A stretch of DNA of 64,000 nucleotides from Halomonas daqiaonensis (GCF_900109725.1 NZ_FOBC01000013.1:46103-110102), one strand, 5' to 3'. Numbered from the stretch's first letter, positions 8,739 to 19,243 are shown. Notes: generated by a model from the sequence alone, not told the origin. Program-made: numbers and translations.

Positions 8739-10018
8739 CAGCGTGCCTCCCCCTGGTCGTCAGGCAGCAGCGACTCACCCGCCCAGAGTTCGTCCAGCCG
8801 TTCGCGGCGGCGCACCAGGTGGGCCCGGTCGCCGTCGACCATCACCTCGGCGGGGCGCGGCCGGCTGTTGTAGTTCGAGGCCATGGCGAAGCCGTAGGCG
8901 CCGGCGGAGCGCACCGCCAGCAGGTCGCCGGCGGCGATGGCGAGCGCGCGGTCCTTGCCAAGGAAGTCGCCGGTCTCACAGACCGGGCCGACCACATCAT
9001 GGGTGGCGGTGTCGCGCGGCTTGCGGGTATCCACGGCCAGGATCGCCTGCCATGCCTGGTAGAGGGCGGGGCGGATCAGGTCGTTCATGCCGGCATCGAC
9101 GATAGCGAAGTTCTTTGTCTCGCCGGGCTTGAGGTACTCGACCCGGGTCAGCAGAACCCCGGCATTGGCGGCGATGGAGCGGCCCGGCTCGAAGAGCAGG
9201 GTCAGGCGCTCGCTGCCCTCCCAGTGGGAGAGGCGCTCGATCAGGGCCGTGGCATAGTCGAAGGGCGCCGGCGGGCGCTCGTCCCGATAGGGCACGCCGA
9301 GACCGCCGCCCAGGTCCAGGTGCGCCACCTCGATGCCGCGCTCGCGCAGTCGCTCGAGCAGCGCCAGCAGCCGCTCAAGGGCGTCGAGGAAGGGCGAGAG
9401 TTCGGTGAGCTGTGAGCCGATATGGCAGTCCAGTCCCGTGACCTTGACGTTGGGCAGGCGGGCGGCGAGCTCGTAGACGGCCAGCGCCTCGTCGACCGGG
9501 ATGCCGAACTTGTTGTCCTTGAGCCCGGTGGAGATGTAGGGGTGGGTACCGGCGTCCACATCCGGGTTGACCCGCAGCGATACCGGGGCGACCTTGCCGA
9601 GCCGCCCGGCCACGGCGTCGAGGCGCTCCAGCTCCGGGCGCGACTCGACGTTGAAGCACTTGATGCCCACTTCCAGCGCCCGGGCCATCTCGGCCTCCTG
9701 CTTGGCGACGCCAGAGAAGACCACCCGGGCGGGTTCGCCGCCCGCGGCCAGCACCCGTTCCAGCTCGCCCACGGAGACGATGTCGAAGCCGGCGCCGAGC
9801 CTTGCCAGCAGCCCCAGTACCGCCAGGTTGGAATTGGCCTTCACCGCATAGCAGATCAGGTGCGGGTGGCTGCCCAGCGCCTCGGTGTAGGCACGGAAAT
9901 GGCGTGCCAGGGTGGCCCGGGAGTAGACGTAGCAGGGGGTGCCGAACTCGTCGGCGATGCGGGTCAGCGGCACGTCCTCGGCGTAGAGGACGCCGTCGCG
10001 GTAGTCGAAATGATCCAT
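8738..10018 (-). CDS. lysA: Diaminopimelate decarboxylase
   Basis: Last step of lysine synthesis, PLP-dependent fold type III. The 426-residue protein has the PLP lysine in CYAVKANSN (Lys60), the glycine-rich phosphate-binding segment [23 protein letters not shown] and the C-terminal catalytic Cys region VCETGDF. It lies between lptM and dapF; only two bases separate it from the lptM stop, so the three are one transcript. Confidence 0.97.
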   Translation of the reverse strand: MDHFDYRDGVLYAEDVPLTRIADEFGTPCYVYSRATLARHFRAYTEALGSHPHLICYAVKANSNLAVLGLLARLGAGFDIVSVGELERVLAAGGEPARVVFSGVAKQEAEMARALEVGIKCFNVESRPELERLDAVAGRLGKVAPVSLRVNPDVDAGTHPYISTGLKDNKFGIPVDEALAVYELAARLPNVKVTGLDCHIGSQLTELSPFLDALERLLALLERLRERGIEVAHLDLGGGLGVPYRDERPPAPFDYATALIERLSHWEGSERLTLLFEPGRSIAANAGVLLTRVEYLKPGETKNFAIVDAGMNDLIRPALYQAWQAILAVDTRKPRDTATHDVVGPVCETGDFLGKDRALAIAAGDLLAVRSAGAYGFAMASNYNSRPRPAEVMVDGDRAHLVRRRERLDELWAGESLLPDDQGEAR

Positions 10019-10020
10019 GC

Positions 10021-10221
10021 CTAGCTCTCGTCGTCTCGGGCGGTGTCGTCGTCCTGCCGGGCCGCGTCCTCGTCCGACGCTTCCTGCTGGCCGGCAGGGT
10101 CGTAGCGCTCGGCGGCCGCCTCGTTGCCGGGCAGATAGAGCGGGCCCTTCTGGCCGCAGCCGGCCAGGAACAGTCCCGCGGCCAGTGCCATGGTCAGGGT
10201 CAGGGGGGCGAGGCGACGCAT
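10021..10221 (-). CDS. lptM: LPS translocon maturation lipoprotein LptM (YifL)
   Basis: A 66-residue lipoprotein. The signal peptide ends in lipobox LAGC with Cys22, followed by the family hallmark GQKGPLYLP and a short acidic tail rich in Asp and Glu. In E. coli the homologue helps oxidative maturation of LptD. The ATG overlaps the argH stop (TGATG) and the gene precedes lysA, the standard gammaproteobacterial position. Confidence 0.9.
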   Translation of the reverse strand: MRRLAPLTLTMALAAGLFLAGCGQKGPLYLPGNEAAAERYDPAGQQEASDEDAARQDDDTARDDES

Positions 10222-11639
10222 CAGGCCTGGCCCGTCAGGGTCGTCAGGGCGTCACGCGCCCGCTGGGCCGCCGCGCGCACCTGGTCCGGGGCGGTGCCGC
10301 CGATATGGTTGCGGGCGGCCACCGAGCCTTCCAGCGTCAGCACCTCGAAGACATCCGCCTCGATGGTGTCGGAAAACTGGCGAAGCTCCTCGAGGCTCAT
10401 CTCAGAGAGATCCTTCTGCTCCCTGAGGCCGAAGGCCACCGACTGGCCGACGATCTCGTGGGCATCGCGGAAGGCCACGCCCTTGCGCACCAGGTAGTCG
10501 GCGAGGTCGGTGGCGGTGGAGAAGCCGCGGCGGGCGGCCTCGGCCATGCTGGCCTTCTTCGCCTCGATGGCCGGCACCATGTCGGCGAAGGCGCGCAGGC
10601 AGCCCTTGACGGTATCCAGACTGTCGAACAGCGGCTCCTTGTCTTCCTGGTTGTCCTTGTTGTAGGCCAGCGGCTGGGACTTCATCAGGGTCAGCAGGCC
10701 CATCAGGTGGCCGTAGACCCGGCCCGTCTTGCCGCGCACCAGTTCCGGCACGTCCGGATTCTTCTTCTGCGGCATGATCGAGGAGCCGGTGCAGAAGCGG
10801 TCGGGCAGGTCGATGAAGGCGAACTGGGCGCTGGTCCACAGCACCAGCTCCTCGCTCATGCGCGACAGGTGCATCAGCAGGATGCTGGCGAAGGCCGTGA
10901 ACTCGATGGCGAAGTCGCGATCGCTTACCGCATCGAGGCTGTTCTCGGCGGGACGCTCGAAGCCCAGCAGCTCGGCGGTGACATGGCGGTCGATGGGGTA
11001 GGTGGTGCCGGCCAGCGCCGCGGCACCCAGCGGCAGCACGTTGACCCGGCGGCGGCAGTCGAGCAGGCGCTCGTGGTCGCGCGCCAGCATTTCCTGCCAG
11101 GCCAGCAGGTGGTGGCCGAAGGTGACCGGCTGGGCGGACTGAAGGTGGGTGAAGCCGGGCATGATGGTGTCGGCCTCGCGGTCGGCCAGCGTGATCAGCC
11201 CCTCGCGCAGGCGGGCTAGCTCGGCGTCGACCACGTCGATCTCGTCGCGCAGGAAGAGACGGATATCGGTGGCTACCTGGTCGTTGCGCGAACGCCCGGT
11301 ATGCAGCTTCTTGCCGGTGATGCCGATCTTATGGGTGAGCCGCGCCTCGATGTTCATGTGCACGTCTTCGAGCGCGACCGACCAGGCGAACTCGCCACGC
11401 TCGATCTCGCCGCGGATCTCGCCGAGACCCTCGATGATGGCGTCGCGCTCCCCGTCGGTCAGTACGCCGACCCGGGCCAGCATGGTGGCATGGGCGATGG
11501 AGCCCCGGATGTCGTGGAGGGCGAGGCGCTGATCGAAGTCGACCGAAGCGGTGAAGCGTTCGACGAAGGCATCGGTGGGCTCGCTGAAGCGGCCCCCCCA
11601 GGACTGGTTGGTGCCGGGGTTCGGTGAACTAGGGCTCAT
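10221..11639 (-). CDS. argH: Argininosuccinate lyase
   Basis: Splits argininosuccinate into arginine and fumarate. The 472-residue protein has N-terminal [32 protein letters not shown] near residue 115 and the fumarase/aspartase superfamily signature [12 protein letters not shown] near 285. The open frame extends far upstream into the divergent hemC leader; the ATG at 11639 (MSPSSPNPG) or one four codons earlier at 11651 gives the normal length. It heads the leftward operon and is divergent from hemC. Confidence 0.96.
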   Translation of the reverse strand: MSPSSPNPGTNQSWGGRFSEPTDAFVERFTASVDFDQRLALHDIRGSIAHATMLARVGVLTDGERDAIIEGLGEIRGEIERGEFAWSVALEDVHMNIEARLTHKIGITGKKLHTGRSRNDQVATDIRLFLRDEIDVVDAELARLREGLITLADREADTIMPGFTHLQSAQPVTFGHHLLAWQEMLARDHERLLDCRRRVNVLPLGAAALAGTTYPIDRHVTAELLGFERPAENSLDAVSDRDFAIEFTAFASILLMHLSRMSEELVLWTSAQFAFIDLPDRFCTGSSIMPQKKNPDVPELVRGKTGRVYGHLMGLLTLMKSQPLAYNKDNQEDKEPLFDSLDTVKGCLRAFADMVPAIEAKKASMAEAARRGFSTATDLADYLVRKGVAFRDAHEIVGQSVAFGLREQKDLSEMSLEELRQFSDTIEADVFEVLTLEGSVAARNHIGGTAPDQVRAAAQRARDALTTLTGQA

Positions 11640-11900
11640 CGGGCTGGGCATCCTGCTAGACGATTGCGGTGGGTGACGGCCGGGGGCCGGCTGCAGCGCC
11701 GCCGGGGCGGTGCTGCCTTGACATGGCGGAAAGTGTACCAGAGTCCGTGCGGCTGGCGAGGGGCGGCAGCGGAAGGTCGCCGTGGAGCAACGCGATTTTT
11801 CCTGCCCCGCGCGGTGCTTTATGATGAAGTATATCCATGTCATCACCGGGGGCCGGAATACCAGGCGCCAACGACAGCCAACCCGGTACGGGAGAATCAC

Positions 11901-12842
11901 GTGCAAGCCATCAATACCCTGCGTATCGCCACCCGCAAGAGTCAACTGGCCATGTGGCAGGCCGAGCATGTCCGCGACCGACTGATGGCCGCCCACCCCG
12001 GTCTGAAGGTGGAACTGGTGGCCATGTCCACCCGTGGCGACAAGATCCTCGACACGCCGCTGGCCAAGGTCGGTGGCAAGGGGCTCTTCGTCAAGGAACT
12101 GGAGGAGGCGATGCTCGACGGCCGTGCCGACATCGCCGTGCACTCCATGAAGGATGTGCCCATGCACTTTCCCGAGAGCCTGGGCCTCTCGGTGATCCTC
12201 GAGGGTGCCGAGCCGACCGACGCCTTCATTTCCAACCACTATGCCTCCCTGGACGAGCTGCCCGAGGGCGCACGCATCGGCACCTCGAGCCTGCGTCGCG
12301 GCCTGCAGATGCGCGAGGCACGTCCCGATCTGGAGGTCCTGAGCCTGCGTGGTAACGTCCAGACCCGCCTGGGCAAGCTCGACGACGGCGAGTTCGACGC
12401 CATCCTGCTGGCCACCTCCGGTCTCCGGCGGCTGGGGCTCGACGACCGCATCACCATGGAACTGCCTCCCGAGGTCTGCCTGCCGGCCTGCGGCCAGGGC
12501 GCGCTGGGCATCGAGTGTCGCCTGCACGACCCCGAACTGCTCTCACTGCTTACCCCCCTCGACGATGCGACCACCGCGACCCGCGTGCGCGCCGAGCGTG
12601 CCATGAACACTCGGCTGGAGGGGGGCTGCCAGGTGCCCATCGGCGGTCATGCGGTGTTCGAGGATGACGGCCAGACCCTGTGGCTGCGTGCCTTGGTGGG
12701 CAACCCGGAAGGCACCTGGGTGCTGCGTGCCGAGGGGCGCGGTTCCATGCACGAGCCGGAGGCCCTGGGTATTCGCGTGGCCGAAGAGCTACTCGAACAG
12801 GGCGCCGGCGAGATCCTCGCCGAGGTCTACGGCGCCGGCTGA
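11901..12842 (+). CDS. hemC: Porphobilinogen deaminase (hydroxymethylbilane synthase)
   Basis: Polymerises four porphobilinogens into hydroxymethylbilane. The 313-residue protein begins at GTG 11901, with GGGAGAA a few bases upstream, giving the conserved start [18 protein letters not shown]. Asp84 is in HSMKDVPM, the Arg-rich substrate site in [11 protein letters not shown], and the dipyrromethane cofactor Cys243 in [13 protein letters not shown]. The stop overlaps the hemD start (TGATG). A frame running further upstream overlaps the argH promoter side and is not used. Confidence 0.96.
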   Translation: MQAINTLRIATRKSQLAMWQAEHVRDRLMAAHPGLKVELVAMSTRGDKILDTPLAKVGGKGLFVKELEEAMLDGRADIAVHSMKDVPMHFPESLGLSVILEGAEPTDAFISNHYASLDELPEGARIGTSSLRRGLQMREARPDLEVLSLRGNVQTRLGKLDDGEFDAILLATSGLRRLGLDDRITMELPPEVCLPACGQGALGIECRLHDPELLSLLTPLDDATTATRVRAERAMNTRLEGGCQVPIGGHAVFEDDGQTLWLRALVGNPEGTWVLRAEGRGSMHEPEALGIRVAEELLEQGAGEILAEVYGAG

Positions 12843-13636
12843 TGGCGGAGCTGCCGGTACTGATCTCCCGGCCAGGCGAGCGAGCCGGCCCGTTGGCCGC
12901 GGCCATCGAGGCCCGGGGCCTCCCGGTCAAGCGCCTGGACGTCATGCACCTCGAGCCGTTGCCGGAAACCCCGGCGACGCGGACCGCCTGGCTGGATATC
13001 GATCATTTCCACAAGGTGGTGGTGGTGAGTCCCTTCGCGGCCGAGTGCCTGCTCGAGGCGCTGGATCGCTATTGGCCGCAGCTGCCGATGGGTATCGACT
13101 TCTATGCCGTGGGAGCCTCCACCGCCGCCCTGCTGCACCGAGGTTTGGGGGTGCGGGTCCATGTCCCGTCGCCGTCCGCCGGCGAGGACACCAGCGAGGC
13201 GCTGCTGCGGCTAGCCTCGCTGCATGCTCTCGACGGGCAGCGTGTGCTGCTCGTCGCCGGCGAGGGGGGGCGCCCCCTGATCGCCGAGACCCTGGCGTCC
13301 CGCGGCGCTCGGGTGACTCGCCTGGCGGTCTATCGCCGCTGCCTTCTCGACCCCGACCCCGCCATGCAGATGTGGTTGGCCAATGGCGATTATCGTGCAC
13401 TGGTGGTCAGCAGCGGAGAAATCCTCGAACATCTGGCAAGATGGTGTACAGACGCCGCCTTGAACCAACCGCTAATCGTTTCCAGTAGCCGGTTGGCTAC
13501 ACTGGCCGGCAGGCTGGGGTTTAATTTTCCCGTCGTGGCGTCGGGTGCCACGCCTGCTGCTCTGGCGGTCGCGGTCGCCAGGAGCAGCGCCCCGGAGGAG
13601 GCCGATGTCGATCATGATGATCTCGAAAAGGGCTAG
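12842..13636 (+). CDS. hemD: Uroporphyrinogen-III synthase
   Basis: Cyclises hydroxymethylbilane to uroporphyrinogen III. The 264-residue protein has the two alternating HemD lobes; sequence conservation is low, as usual, but PVLISRPGERAGPLAAAIEARG at the N-terminus, VVVVSPFAAECLLEAL, FYAVGASTAALL and VLLVAGEGGRPLIAETLASRGA are typical. It is translationally coupled to hemC and followed six bases later by hemX. Confidence 0.9.
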   Translation: MAELPVLISRPGERAGPLAAAIEARGLPVKRLDVMHLEPLPETPATRTAWLDIDHFHKVVVVSPFAAECLLEALDRYWPQLPMGIDFYAVGASTAALLHRGLGVRVHVPSPSAGEDTSEALLRLASLHALDGQRVLLVAGEGGRPLIAETLASRGARVTRLAVYRRCLLDPDPAMQMWLANGDYRALVVSSGEILEHLARWCTDAALNQPLIVSSSRLATLAGRLGFNFPVVASGATPAALAVAVARSSAPEEADVDHDDLEKG

Positions 13637-13642
13637 CGAAAG

Positions 13643-15238
13643 ATGAGCAAGCAACCACACGATCAGGACGAACAGCAGGCGCCCTCCGGCGCGGAATCGG
13701 CGAGCTCGGGGGGCGAGGCTGGCAAGCCGACCGCTTCCGGCCGGCGTCGTTCACGGCGTTATGACAAGGCCGGCGGCAAGCAGGCCGCGAGCGCGCCGCA
13801 GGGCAAGCCGGACACCGCCGAGGCGCCCGCCGCGTCTCGCGAGGCCGGCAGCGGTGAGTCGTCTCCCGCCAAGGCCGATACGTCTGCCAGTCGCCCGGAA
13901 AAGGGCGACAAGCCGGCATCCGCCAACGACAAGCCTGCCGCGGACAAGCCAGCCGTAGAAAAGCCTGCCGCTGAAAAGCCCGCCCCGAATCAGGTGGCCA
14001 GCGCCAAGCCCGCTACCTCGAGCGGCAGCGACAAGCCCGCGAAAGCCGACACTTCAACCAAGGCGGGCAAGGCCGGTGGCGGTGGCGCGAGCGCCCCTGC
14101 GGGTGGTGGTTCGGCGGGGGCCACGCCCGGTGCCGATGGTGGCAAGGGCGGTGGCAAGGGCGGTGGCAAGGGCGGTGGCAAGGGTGGCGGCAAGGCCGGG
14201 GTCCTGGCCCTGGTGCTGGTGATCCTGCTGGCCATCGGGGTGGTGCTGTTCGGCTGGCAGGCCTGGCAGAAGCTCGACTCCCAGCAGCAGCGCCTGGGCT
14301 CCTTGCCCGGCGATGTGGCCAGCCAGTCGGAGATCGGCGAGCTCCAGTCGGACTTCGGTGATCTGCAGGGACGGCTCGAGAGCGCGGAGAGCGAACGTGA
14401 CGCGGCCCTCGACTCGGCCATTTCCGACCTGCGCGGCGAGTTTTCCGACTATCGCAGTAGCGTCAACGAGACCCTGGACCAGGTGCTCGACGAGCTTTCC
14501 CGTGAGCAGACCGCCGACGAACGTGACTGGCTGCACGCCGAGGCTGCCTACCTGCTGCGCCTGGCCAACCAGCGCCTGCAGCTGGAGCGCGATGTCGAGG
14601 GCGCCGCCGCCCTGCTGCGCACCGCCGACGAGCGGCTGAGCGAGGCCGACAATCCGGCATTGATGCCGGTGCGACGCGAGATCGCCTCCGAGCTTGCCGC
14701 ACTGGATTCGGTGCCCCAGGTCGACCGCACCGGCCTCTACCTGGCGCTCAATGCCCAGCAGGAGCAGCTCGCCAGCCAGCCGCTGGCCCAAGATGTCGAA
14801 GAAGTCGCCGCCGCTGACGCCCTCGAGGAGGCCCCCTCGGGTGGCTGGCAGGAACAGCTGGCACGCTTCGGTGGCGAGCTCAAGGACCTGGTCACCATTC
14901 GTCAGCACGACCAGGCCCTTGAGGCGCTGATCTCGCCGGAGCAGGAATCCTACCTGCGCCAGAGCGTGCGCCTGGTGCTCGAGCAGTCCCAGCTGGCGTT
15001 GCTCAAAGAGGAACAGGAGCTCTATGAGGCCAGCCTCGACAAGGCCCTGACGCTGATTCGCGGCTACTACGACACCAGCGCCAGCGGCGTCCAGGCGGTG
15101 ATCGAGCGTCTCGAGGAGCTCAAGCAGCGCAGCATCCGGCCGGAACTTCCCGACATCAGCGGCTCCCAGCAGGCGCTGGCGACCTTCATCGAGCGGCGCT
15201 TCGAGGGTAGTGACGACGGCCAGGGAGATGACGCATGA
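13643..15238 (+). CDS. hemX: HemX-family membrane protein
   Basis: A 531-residue protein in the standard hemCDXY position. The first ~185 residues are low-complexity, rich in Ala, Lys, Pro, Ser and Gly, and end in a Gly-Gly-Gly-Lys repeat. One transmembrane helix follows (about 187-209), then a coiled coil (about 215-280) and the HemX domain, with the DWLHAEAAYLLRLANQRL motif near 295. It is annotated in databases as a uroporphyrinogen-III methyltransferase, but the SAM-binding domain is absent, so enzymatic activity is doubtful. It probably acts as a membrane scaffold with HemY. It overlaps hemY by four bases (ATGA). Confidence 0.85.
   Translation: MSKQPHDQDEQQAPSGAESASSGGEAGKPTASGRRRSRRYDKAGGKQAASAPQGKPDTAEAPAASREAGSGESSPAKADTSASRPEKGDKPASANDKPAADKPAVEKPAAEKPAPNQVASAKPATSSGSDKPAKADTSTKAGKAGGGGASAPAGGGSAGATPGADGGKGGGKGGGKGGGKGGGKAGVLALVLVILLAIGVVLFGWQAWQKLDSQQQRLGSLPGDVASQSEIGELQSDFGDLQGRLESAESERDAALDSAISDLRGEFSDYRSSVNETLDQVLDELSREQTADERDWLHAEAAYLLRLANQRLQLERDVEGAAALLRTADERLSEADNPALMPVRREIASELAALDSVPQVDRTGLYLALNAQQEQLASQPLAQDVEEVAAADALEEAPSGGWQEQLARFGGELKDLVTIRQHDQALEALISPEQESYLRQSVRLVLEQSQLALLKEEQELYEASLDKALTLIRGYYDTSASGVQAVIERLEELKQRSIRPELPDISGSQQALATFIERRFEGSDDGQGDDA
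14138..14197 (+). repeat. Five tandem 12-bp repeats coding Gly-Gly-Lys-Gly inside hemX
   Basis: Five consecutive 12-bp units of GGTGGCAAGGGC, the last two slightly diverged, encode a flexible glycine-lysine linker directly before the hemX membrane helix. Such units are prone to slippage in whole codons, so copy number may vary between strains without breaking the frame. Confidence 0.85.
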
Positions 15239-16479
15239 GAAAGCTGATTCTGATCGTAGTCCTGGGCCTGGCGCTCGGGGCGCTGTTCGGCCAGCTGATA
15301 ATGTCGGTACCCGGCTACTGGCTGGTGCGGGTGGGCGACACCTCCTACCAGACCTCCTTCTGGTTCGGCCTGGTTATCCTGCTGGCCGTCTTCATCGTGT
15401 TGCACTTCGGCCTGAGGCTGTTGATGCGCCTGTCGCGCCCGGTGAGCCGCTTCAAGGTGTGGAACAGCCGTGCCCGCAACCGTAATGCCATGAAGCGCAC
15501 CGTGCGTGGCCTGGTGGCGCTGGCCGAGGGCCGCTGGAAGAAGGCCGAGAAGGCGCTGGTCAAGGCGGCGGACGATTCCAGCACGCCACTCGTCAACTAC
15601 CTCTCGGCGGCCCTCGCGGCCCATTATCAGGGGCGTTACGAGCAGGCCGATACGCTGCTCAAGCGGGCCCACCTGAGTACCGAGGGTGCGGATACCGCGG
15701 TGGGCATGATGCAGGCCCAGTTGATGCTGGACCGCCAGCAGTACGAGGAGGCGCTGGCGATCCTTACTCGTCTCGATCGTCACCTGCCGAATCACCCCCA
15801 GGTGCTCAAGCAGCTCAAGCAGGCCTACCTCAGCGTCAGCGACTGGGATGGCCTGCGCCGCCTGATGCCTCGTTTGGGCGCTCAGCAATTGATCTCCCGC
15901 GAGGAGCGTGAGCAGCTAGAACTGCGCGCCTACCGCGAGTTGATCGGCCAGGAGGCGCGCAATCCCGGCGACATCGAGCGGGTCCGCAACCTCTGGGCCG
16001 ACATGCCGGACCATCTTCGGTCCAACACCGATCTGATCGTGATCTATACCGAGGCGTTGGTGCGAGGCAACGAGGAGGGCATCGCCGAGCGGCTGCTGCG
16101 CCACTCGCTCAAGGAGCATTGGGACAGTCGCCTGGTGCTGCGCTATGGCCTGCTCGACGTGGACTCTCGCCGGCAACTGGTGGTGGCCGAGAAGTGGCTG
16201 CAGGAGCGGCCCAACGATCCGGACCTGCTGTTGACCCTGGGGCGCCTGTCGCTGCGCAACGCCTACTGGGGCAAGGCCCAGGAGTACTTCGAGGCAAGCC
16301 AGCAGCAGCGGCCCAGCGGAGTGGTCTGTGCCGAGCTGGCCAGGCTCTATGCCAACCTGGGCGAGCATCAGAAGAGCCAGCTCTTCTACCGGCAGAGCGT
16401 GGAGCTGCTCGACAAGTCGCTGCCTTCCTTACCTCAGCCCAGCGAGGAGCCTCAGGAGGCGAAGAGCAAGACGGCCTGA
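15235..16479 (+). CDS. hemY: HemY, TPR-containing inner-membrane protein of haem synthesis
   Basis: A 414-residue protein with two N-terminal helices (about 2-24 and 40-62), the HemY_N signature NRNAMKRTVRGLVALAEGRWKKAEKAL and TPR-like repeats through the rest, which would face the periplasm or cytoplasm as a scaffold. The function is loosely defined; it is not the Bacillus-type HemY oxidase. It is the last gene of hemCDXY and is followed by a hairpin. Confidence 0.88.
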   Translation: MRKLILIVVLGLALGALFGQLIMSVPGYWLVRVGDTSYQTSFWFGLVILLAVFIVLHFGLRLLMRLSRPVSRFKVWNSRARNRNAMKRTVRGLVALAEGRWKKAEKALVKAADDSSTPLVNYLSAALAAHYQGRYEQADTLLKRAHLSTEGADTAVGMMQAQLMLDRQQYEEALAILTRLDRHLPNHPQVLKQLKQAYLSVSDWDGLRRLMPRLGAQQLISREEREQLELRAYRELIGQEARNPGDIERVRNLWADMPDHLRSNTDLIVIYTEALVRGNEEGIAERLLRHSLKEHWDSRLVLRYGLLDVDSRRQLVVAEKWLQERPNDPDLLLTLGRLSLRNAYWGKAQEYFEASQQQRPSGVVCAELARLYANLGEHQKSQLFYRQSVELLDKSLPSLPQPSEEPQEAKSKTA

Positions 16480-16530
16480 ATGGCCAGTCGCCTCACCGGT
16501 CAGTGATCCACTCTTCGATTCCTACCCCAT

Positions 16531-16550
16531 GGGGCGCCATCTGGCGCCCC
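16531..16550 (+). terminator. Terminator hairpin after hemCDXY
   Basis: A perfect 8-bp stem GGGGCGCC/GGCGCCCC with an ATCT loop lies 50 bases after the hemY stop and is followed by TTCT. It probably ends the hem operon. Confidence 0.6.
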
Positions 16551-16620
16551 TTCTGCTGTCCGCTCCGTGGCGACGGACCTTTCGCACCGCGACCCGCAGA
16601 CATCTCACCCGAAACGTCAA

Positions 16621-16644
16621 CGGGGCTGCCTTTCGGCAGCCCCG
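16621..16644. terminator. Second hairpin between hemY and the MscS-like gene
   Basis: A perfect 10-bp stem CGGGGCTGCC/GGCAGCCCCG with a TTTC loop lies 33 bases beyond the end of the leftward MscS-family gene. Together with the hairpin at 16531 it separates the two converging transcripts; it most likely serves the leftward gene. Confidence 0.6.
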
Positions 16645-16676
16645 CGTTTCGCTGAGGTGGGAGAGTTGCCGGGTCG

Positions 16677-19004
16677 TCAGGACTCCTCGACATCGCCTCC
16701 GGTCGGAGTGCGATGCTCGGGGTCGGCGGTCTCCTGAATGCCATGCCCGGGATCATCCCCCTGGGGCGCATCTCCCGTGCGTTGCCGCCCCTTGGGCTCC
16801 AGCACCCGCACGTTGGCGGCCGGTGAGCGTCCCGCCTTGTCCTCGCCGAAGTAGAGCGTGGTATGCGGGAAGGGAATCTCGATGCCGGCCTCGTCGAAGC
16901 GCAGCTTGACCAGGCGGTTGTAGGCGCGGCCCACGGCCCACTGGTCGCCCGGGGTGGTCTTGATGACCACCCGGATGTTCACCGAGCTGTCGGCCAGGGC
17001 CACGACACCGGCCACGGTGAGCGGCTCCAGCAGCTTGTGGCCGTGCTCTTCGCTGGCCTTGAGGTCCTCGAAGGCCAGCTTGAGCTGCTCGATGGCCTCG
17101 TCGATGCTCTCTCGGTAGGCGATGCCGTACTCGCCCACGTGGTTGCCGAACTCGCGCATGTAGTTGGAGACGGTATCCACACTGGAGAAGGGTACCAGGT
17201 GGTAGGTGCCGGAGAGGTCGCGGATGCCCACCGAGCGGATGCTGAGCTTCTCGGCGGTGCCGGTGATGCCGCCCACCGTGACCACGTCCCCGGTGTTCAT
17301 GGCGTTTTCTACCTGGATGAAGATGCCGGTGATGATGTCCTGTACCAGCTTCTGGGAGCCGAAGCCGATGGCCAGGCCGAGTACACCGGCACCGGCAATC
17401 AGCGGGCCGATGTTGATGCCGATCTCGGCCAGCACGATCATCATCGTCATGGTGATGATGGCGATGGCCAGGGCGTTGCGGAACAGCGCCAACAGGGTCT
17501 GGGCGCGGGCCGAGGGAACACCGCCGCCGGTCTCCGGGTTGAGCTTGTGCTCGATCAGGCTGGCCAGGCCCAGCCATACGGCCACGGCGAATACCAGGAT
17601 TACCGCCACGCTGATCAGTTTGCCTACCAGGCCGCTACCTGCTTCGGAGGCGTACCAGGCCGCCAGGTCAAAGGCGCCCCAGGCGTTCAGCACCACCAGC
17701 AGCACCGTGATCAGGATCAGGGTGCGAATGACCCGCAGGGCGTTGGGTACGTAACTATTGAGCCGCGGCTCGAGAAGCGGCAGCTTGCGGCGCAGGTCGT
17801 CGCCCAGGCGGATGCGCCGGCCAATGGTCTGGGTCAGCAGGCTCGAGACCAGCAAGCCCACTACGACAGTCGCTAGGGTCTTGAGGGTGGCGAAAAGCAC
17901 GAAAGGCAGGGCGTCTTCGGGGCGGGTCAGGGTGAGGACCAGGACCATCAGGAAATATGCCAGGGCAAACAGGTGCCAGGTGCGGGCGAACAGCTGCAGC
18001 GAGACCCGGCTGGCTGCCATGGTGGCGTTGCTGGCCTTGTGATTTAGAGCATCACGGAGGCGAACCCTGTTGCGCAGCACCACGGCGACCGCGTAGATGA
18101 AGGCGCTGACCATGATCAGGGTGCCGATGCTCTCGCCCATGGTCGGAGACAAGTAGACGTTGACCAGCGGCACAACCACCATCAGGCCGTAGCCGACCAT
18201 GCCGATAAGGCGGGCAATCCAGCTGTTCCAGTAGGAGGCGTCCCCGGCATTCACCGGCAGCAGACGCAGCCCCTCGTAGCGCGAGGAGAACAGCATTCGC
18301 ACGGCAGCCTTGAGCAGTTCGATGACCAGGAAGGCATTGAGGAACAGCGAGGCGCGGGTGGACAGCTCGCCGGTCTCGCCTACCGCGAAGGTGGCGATCA
18401 GGTTGCCACCCACATAGGCCAAGGCCACTACCGCCACGTCGATCACCGCCGCCAGGGCCACACAGAGCACCAGGCGTAGGACCGGCGTCAGCCCCTGGCC
18501 GTTGAGCGACCACTGGCTGATGCGCGTGAACAGCGGACGTGCCAGACGGCGAATGACCAGGAACAGCACTATCGTGGCCAGTATCACCAGCCCCAGGTTG
18601 ATGGCAGCACTGGTAAAGGCGGTCATGTCAAAGCTGCTGGTTGCCTCGGCACTGCCGGTGACCAGACCGCTGAGCACTTCCACCAGGCTGGTGAATTGGC
18701 TGCCGATATCACCGACGACACCGCTGGTGGCCTCGGCCAGTTGCCGGGGCAGTGAGGGCTCGGTGCTGGCGTTTCTCTCCTCTGCGGCGGCGGTCTCGGA
18801 GGCGGCGACGTCACCGGCCATGCCGCGCAGCTGGTCGATCAGCTGCTGGCGTGATTGCTCGTTTTCGAGCAGGTCGGCCAGGGTCGAGTAGGCCGGTGGC
18901 TCGCTGCCGGCGTCGGCCTGCTGGGCCTGGGCCGGAGCGGCGAATGCCACCAGGGCAATCAGCAGCCAGCCGAGGATGGCAGGAAGGGCTCGCAATGGGT
19001 TCAC
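16677..19004 (-). CDS. Mechanosensitive channel, large MscS family
   Basis: A 775-residue inner-membrane channel. It has a signal peptide (cut near residue 27 after AQA), a ~100-residue periplasmic region, then about 11 membrane helices. The last three form the MscS core: GLAIGFGSQKLVQDIITGIFIQVENAMNTGDVVTVGG spans the pore helix and beta domain near residues 545-580, followed by the cytoplasmic alpha/beta domain with IPFPHTTLYFGED. The tail is polar. Size and layout resemble the YbiO/YjeP-like enlarged MscS proteins; osmotic downshock protection fits a halophile. No separate partner gene is attached. Confidence 0.88.
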   Translation of the reverse strand: MNPLRALPAILGWLLIALVAFAAPAQAQQADAGSEPPAYSTLADLLENEQSRQQLIDQLRGMAGDVAASETAAAEERNASTEPSLPRQLAEATSGVVGDIGSQFTSLVEVLSGLVTGSAEATSSFDMTAFTSAAINLGLVILATIVLFLVIRRLARPLFTRISQWSLNGQGLTPVLRLVLCVALAAVIDVAVVALAYVGGNLIATFAVGETGELSTRASLFLNAFLVIELLKAAVRMLFSSRYEGLRLLPVNAGDASYWNSWIARLIGMVGYGLMVVVPLVNVYLSPTMGESIGTLIMVSAFIYAVAVVLRNRVRLRDALNHKASNATMAASRVSLQLFARTWHLFALAYFLMVLVLTLTRPEDALPFVLFATLKTLATVVVGLLVSSLLTQTIGRRIRLGDDLRRKLPLLEPRLNSYVPNALRVIRTLILITVLLVVLNAWGAFDLAAWYASEAGSGLVGKLISVAVILVFAVAVWLGLASLIEHKLNPETGGGVPSARAQTLLALFRNALAIAIITMTMMIVLAEIGINIGPLIAGAGVLGLAIGFGSQKLVQDIITGIFIQVENAMNTGDVVTVGGITGTAEKLSIRSVGIRDLSGTYHLVPFSSVDTVSNYMREFGNHVGEYGIAYRESIDEAIEQLKLAFEDLKASEEHGHKLLEPLTVAGVVALADSSVNIRVVIKTTPGDQWAVGRAYNRLVKLRFDEAGIEIPFPHTTLYFGEDKAGRSPAANVRVLEPKGRQRTGDAPQGDDPGHGIQETADPEHRTPTGGDVEES

Positions 19005-19118
19005 GCTGTGACCTCCGTCTCTTGGCGTGTTGGCGATGTGGTATCAGGGTTGCGCTCGAGTATCAGCATGATACGGACTTTGGCTCATGGCCACGAGCCG
19101 ACACTGTGACCGCTTTTT

Positions 19119-19137
19119 ATGTACACGGATTGTACAT
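19119..19137. promoter_or_regulatory. Perfect 7-5-7 inverted repeat, candidate operator upstream of crcB pair
   Basis: ATGTACA-CGGAT-TGTACAT is a perfect 19-bp dyad in the gap between the divergent MscS-like and crcB genes. TTGTAC in its right arm could serve as a -35 element with CAATAT 18 bases later as a -10, so a bound protein would block crcB transcription. The regulator is not known. The promoter reading is inference. Confidence 0.4.
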
Positions 19138-19216
19138 GATGGCAATGATGTGCCAATATTGTTTTTCAGCGGCCCAAGGGTCGCTGCCCCTGCAAGGCAA
19201 GCATGCGATACTTTTG

Positions 19217-19243
19217 ACCACCCTTAACCGGGTGGTTTTTTTT
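19217..19243 (+). terminator. Intrinsic terminator in the crcB leader (attenuator or sRNA end)
   Basis: A 7-bp stem ACCACCC/GGGTGGT with loop TTAACC is followed by eight Ts: a textbook rho-independent terminator pointing rightward, only about 50 bases before the first crcB start. The gene to the left is transcribed away, so this terminator can only act on a transcript begun within the intergenic region. It is therefore either the expression platform of a leader attenuator for crcB or the end of a small RNA of roughly 80-100 nt. Confidence 0.7.
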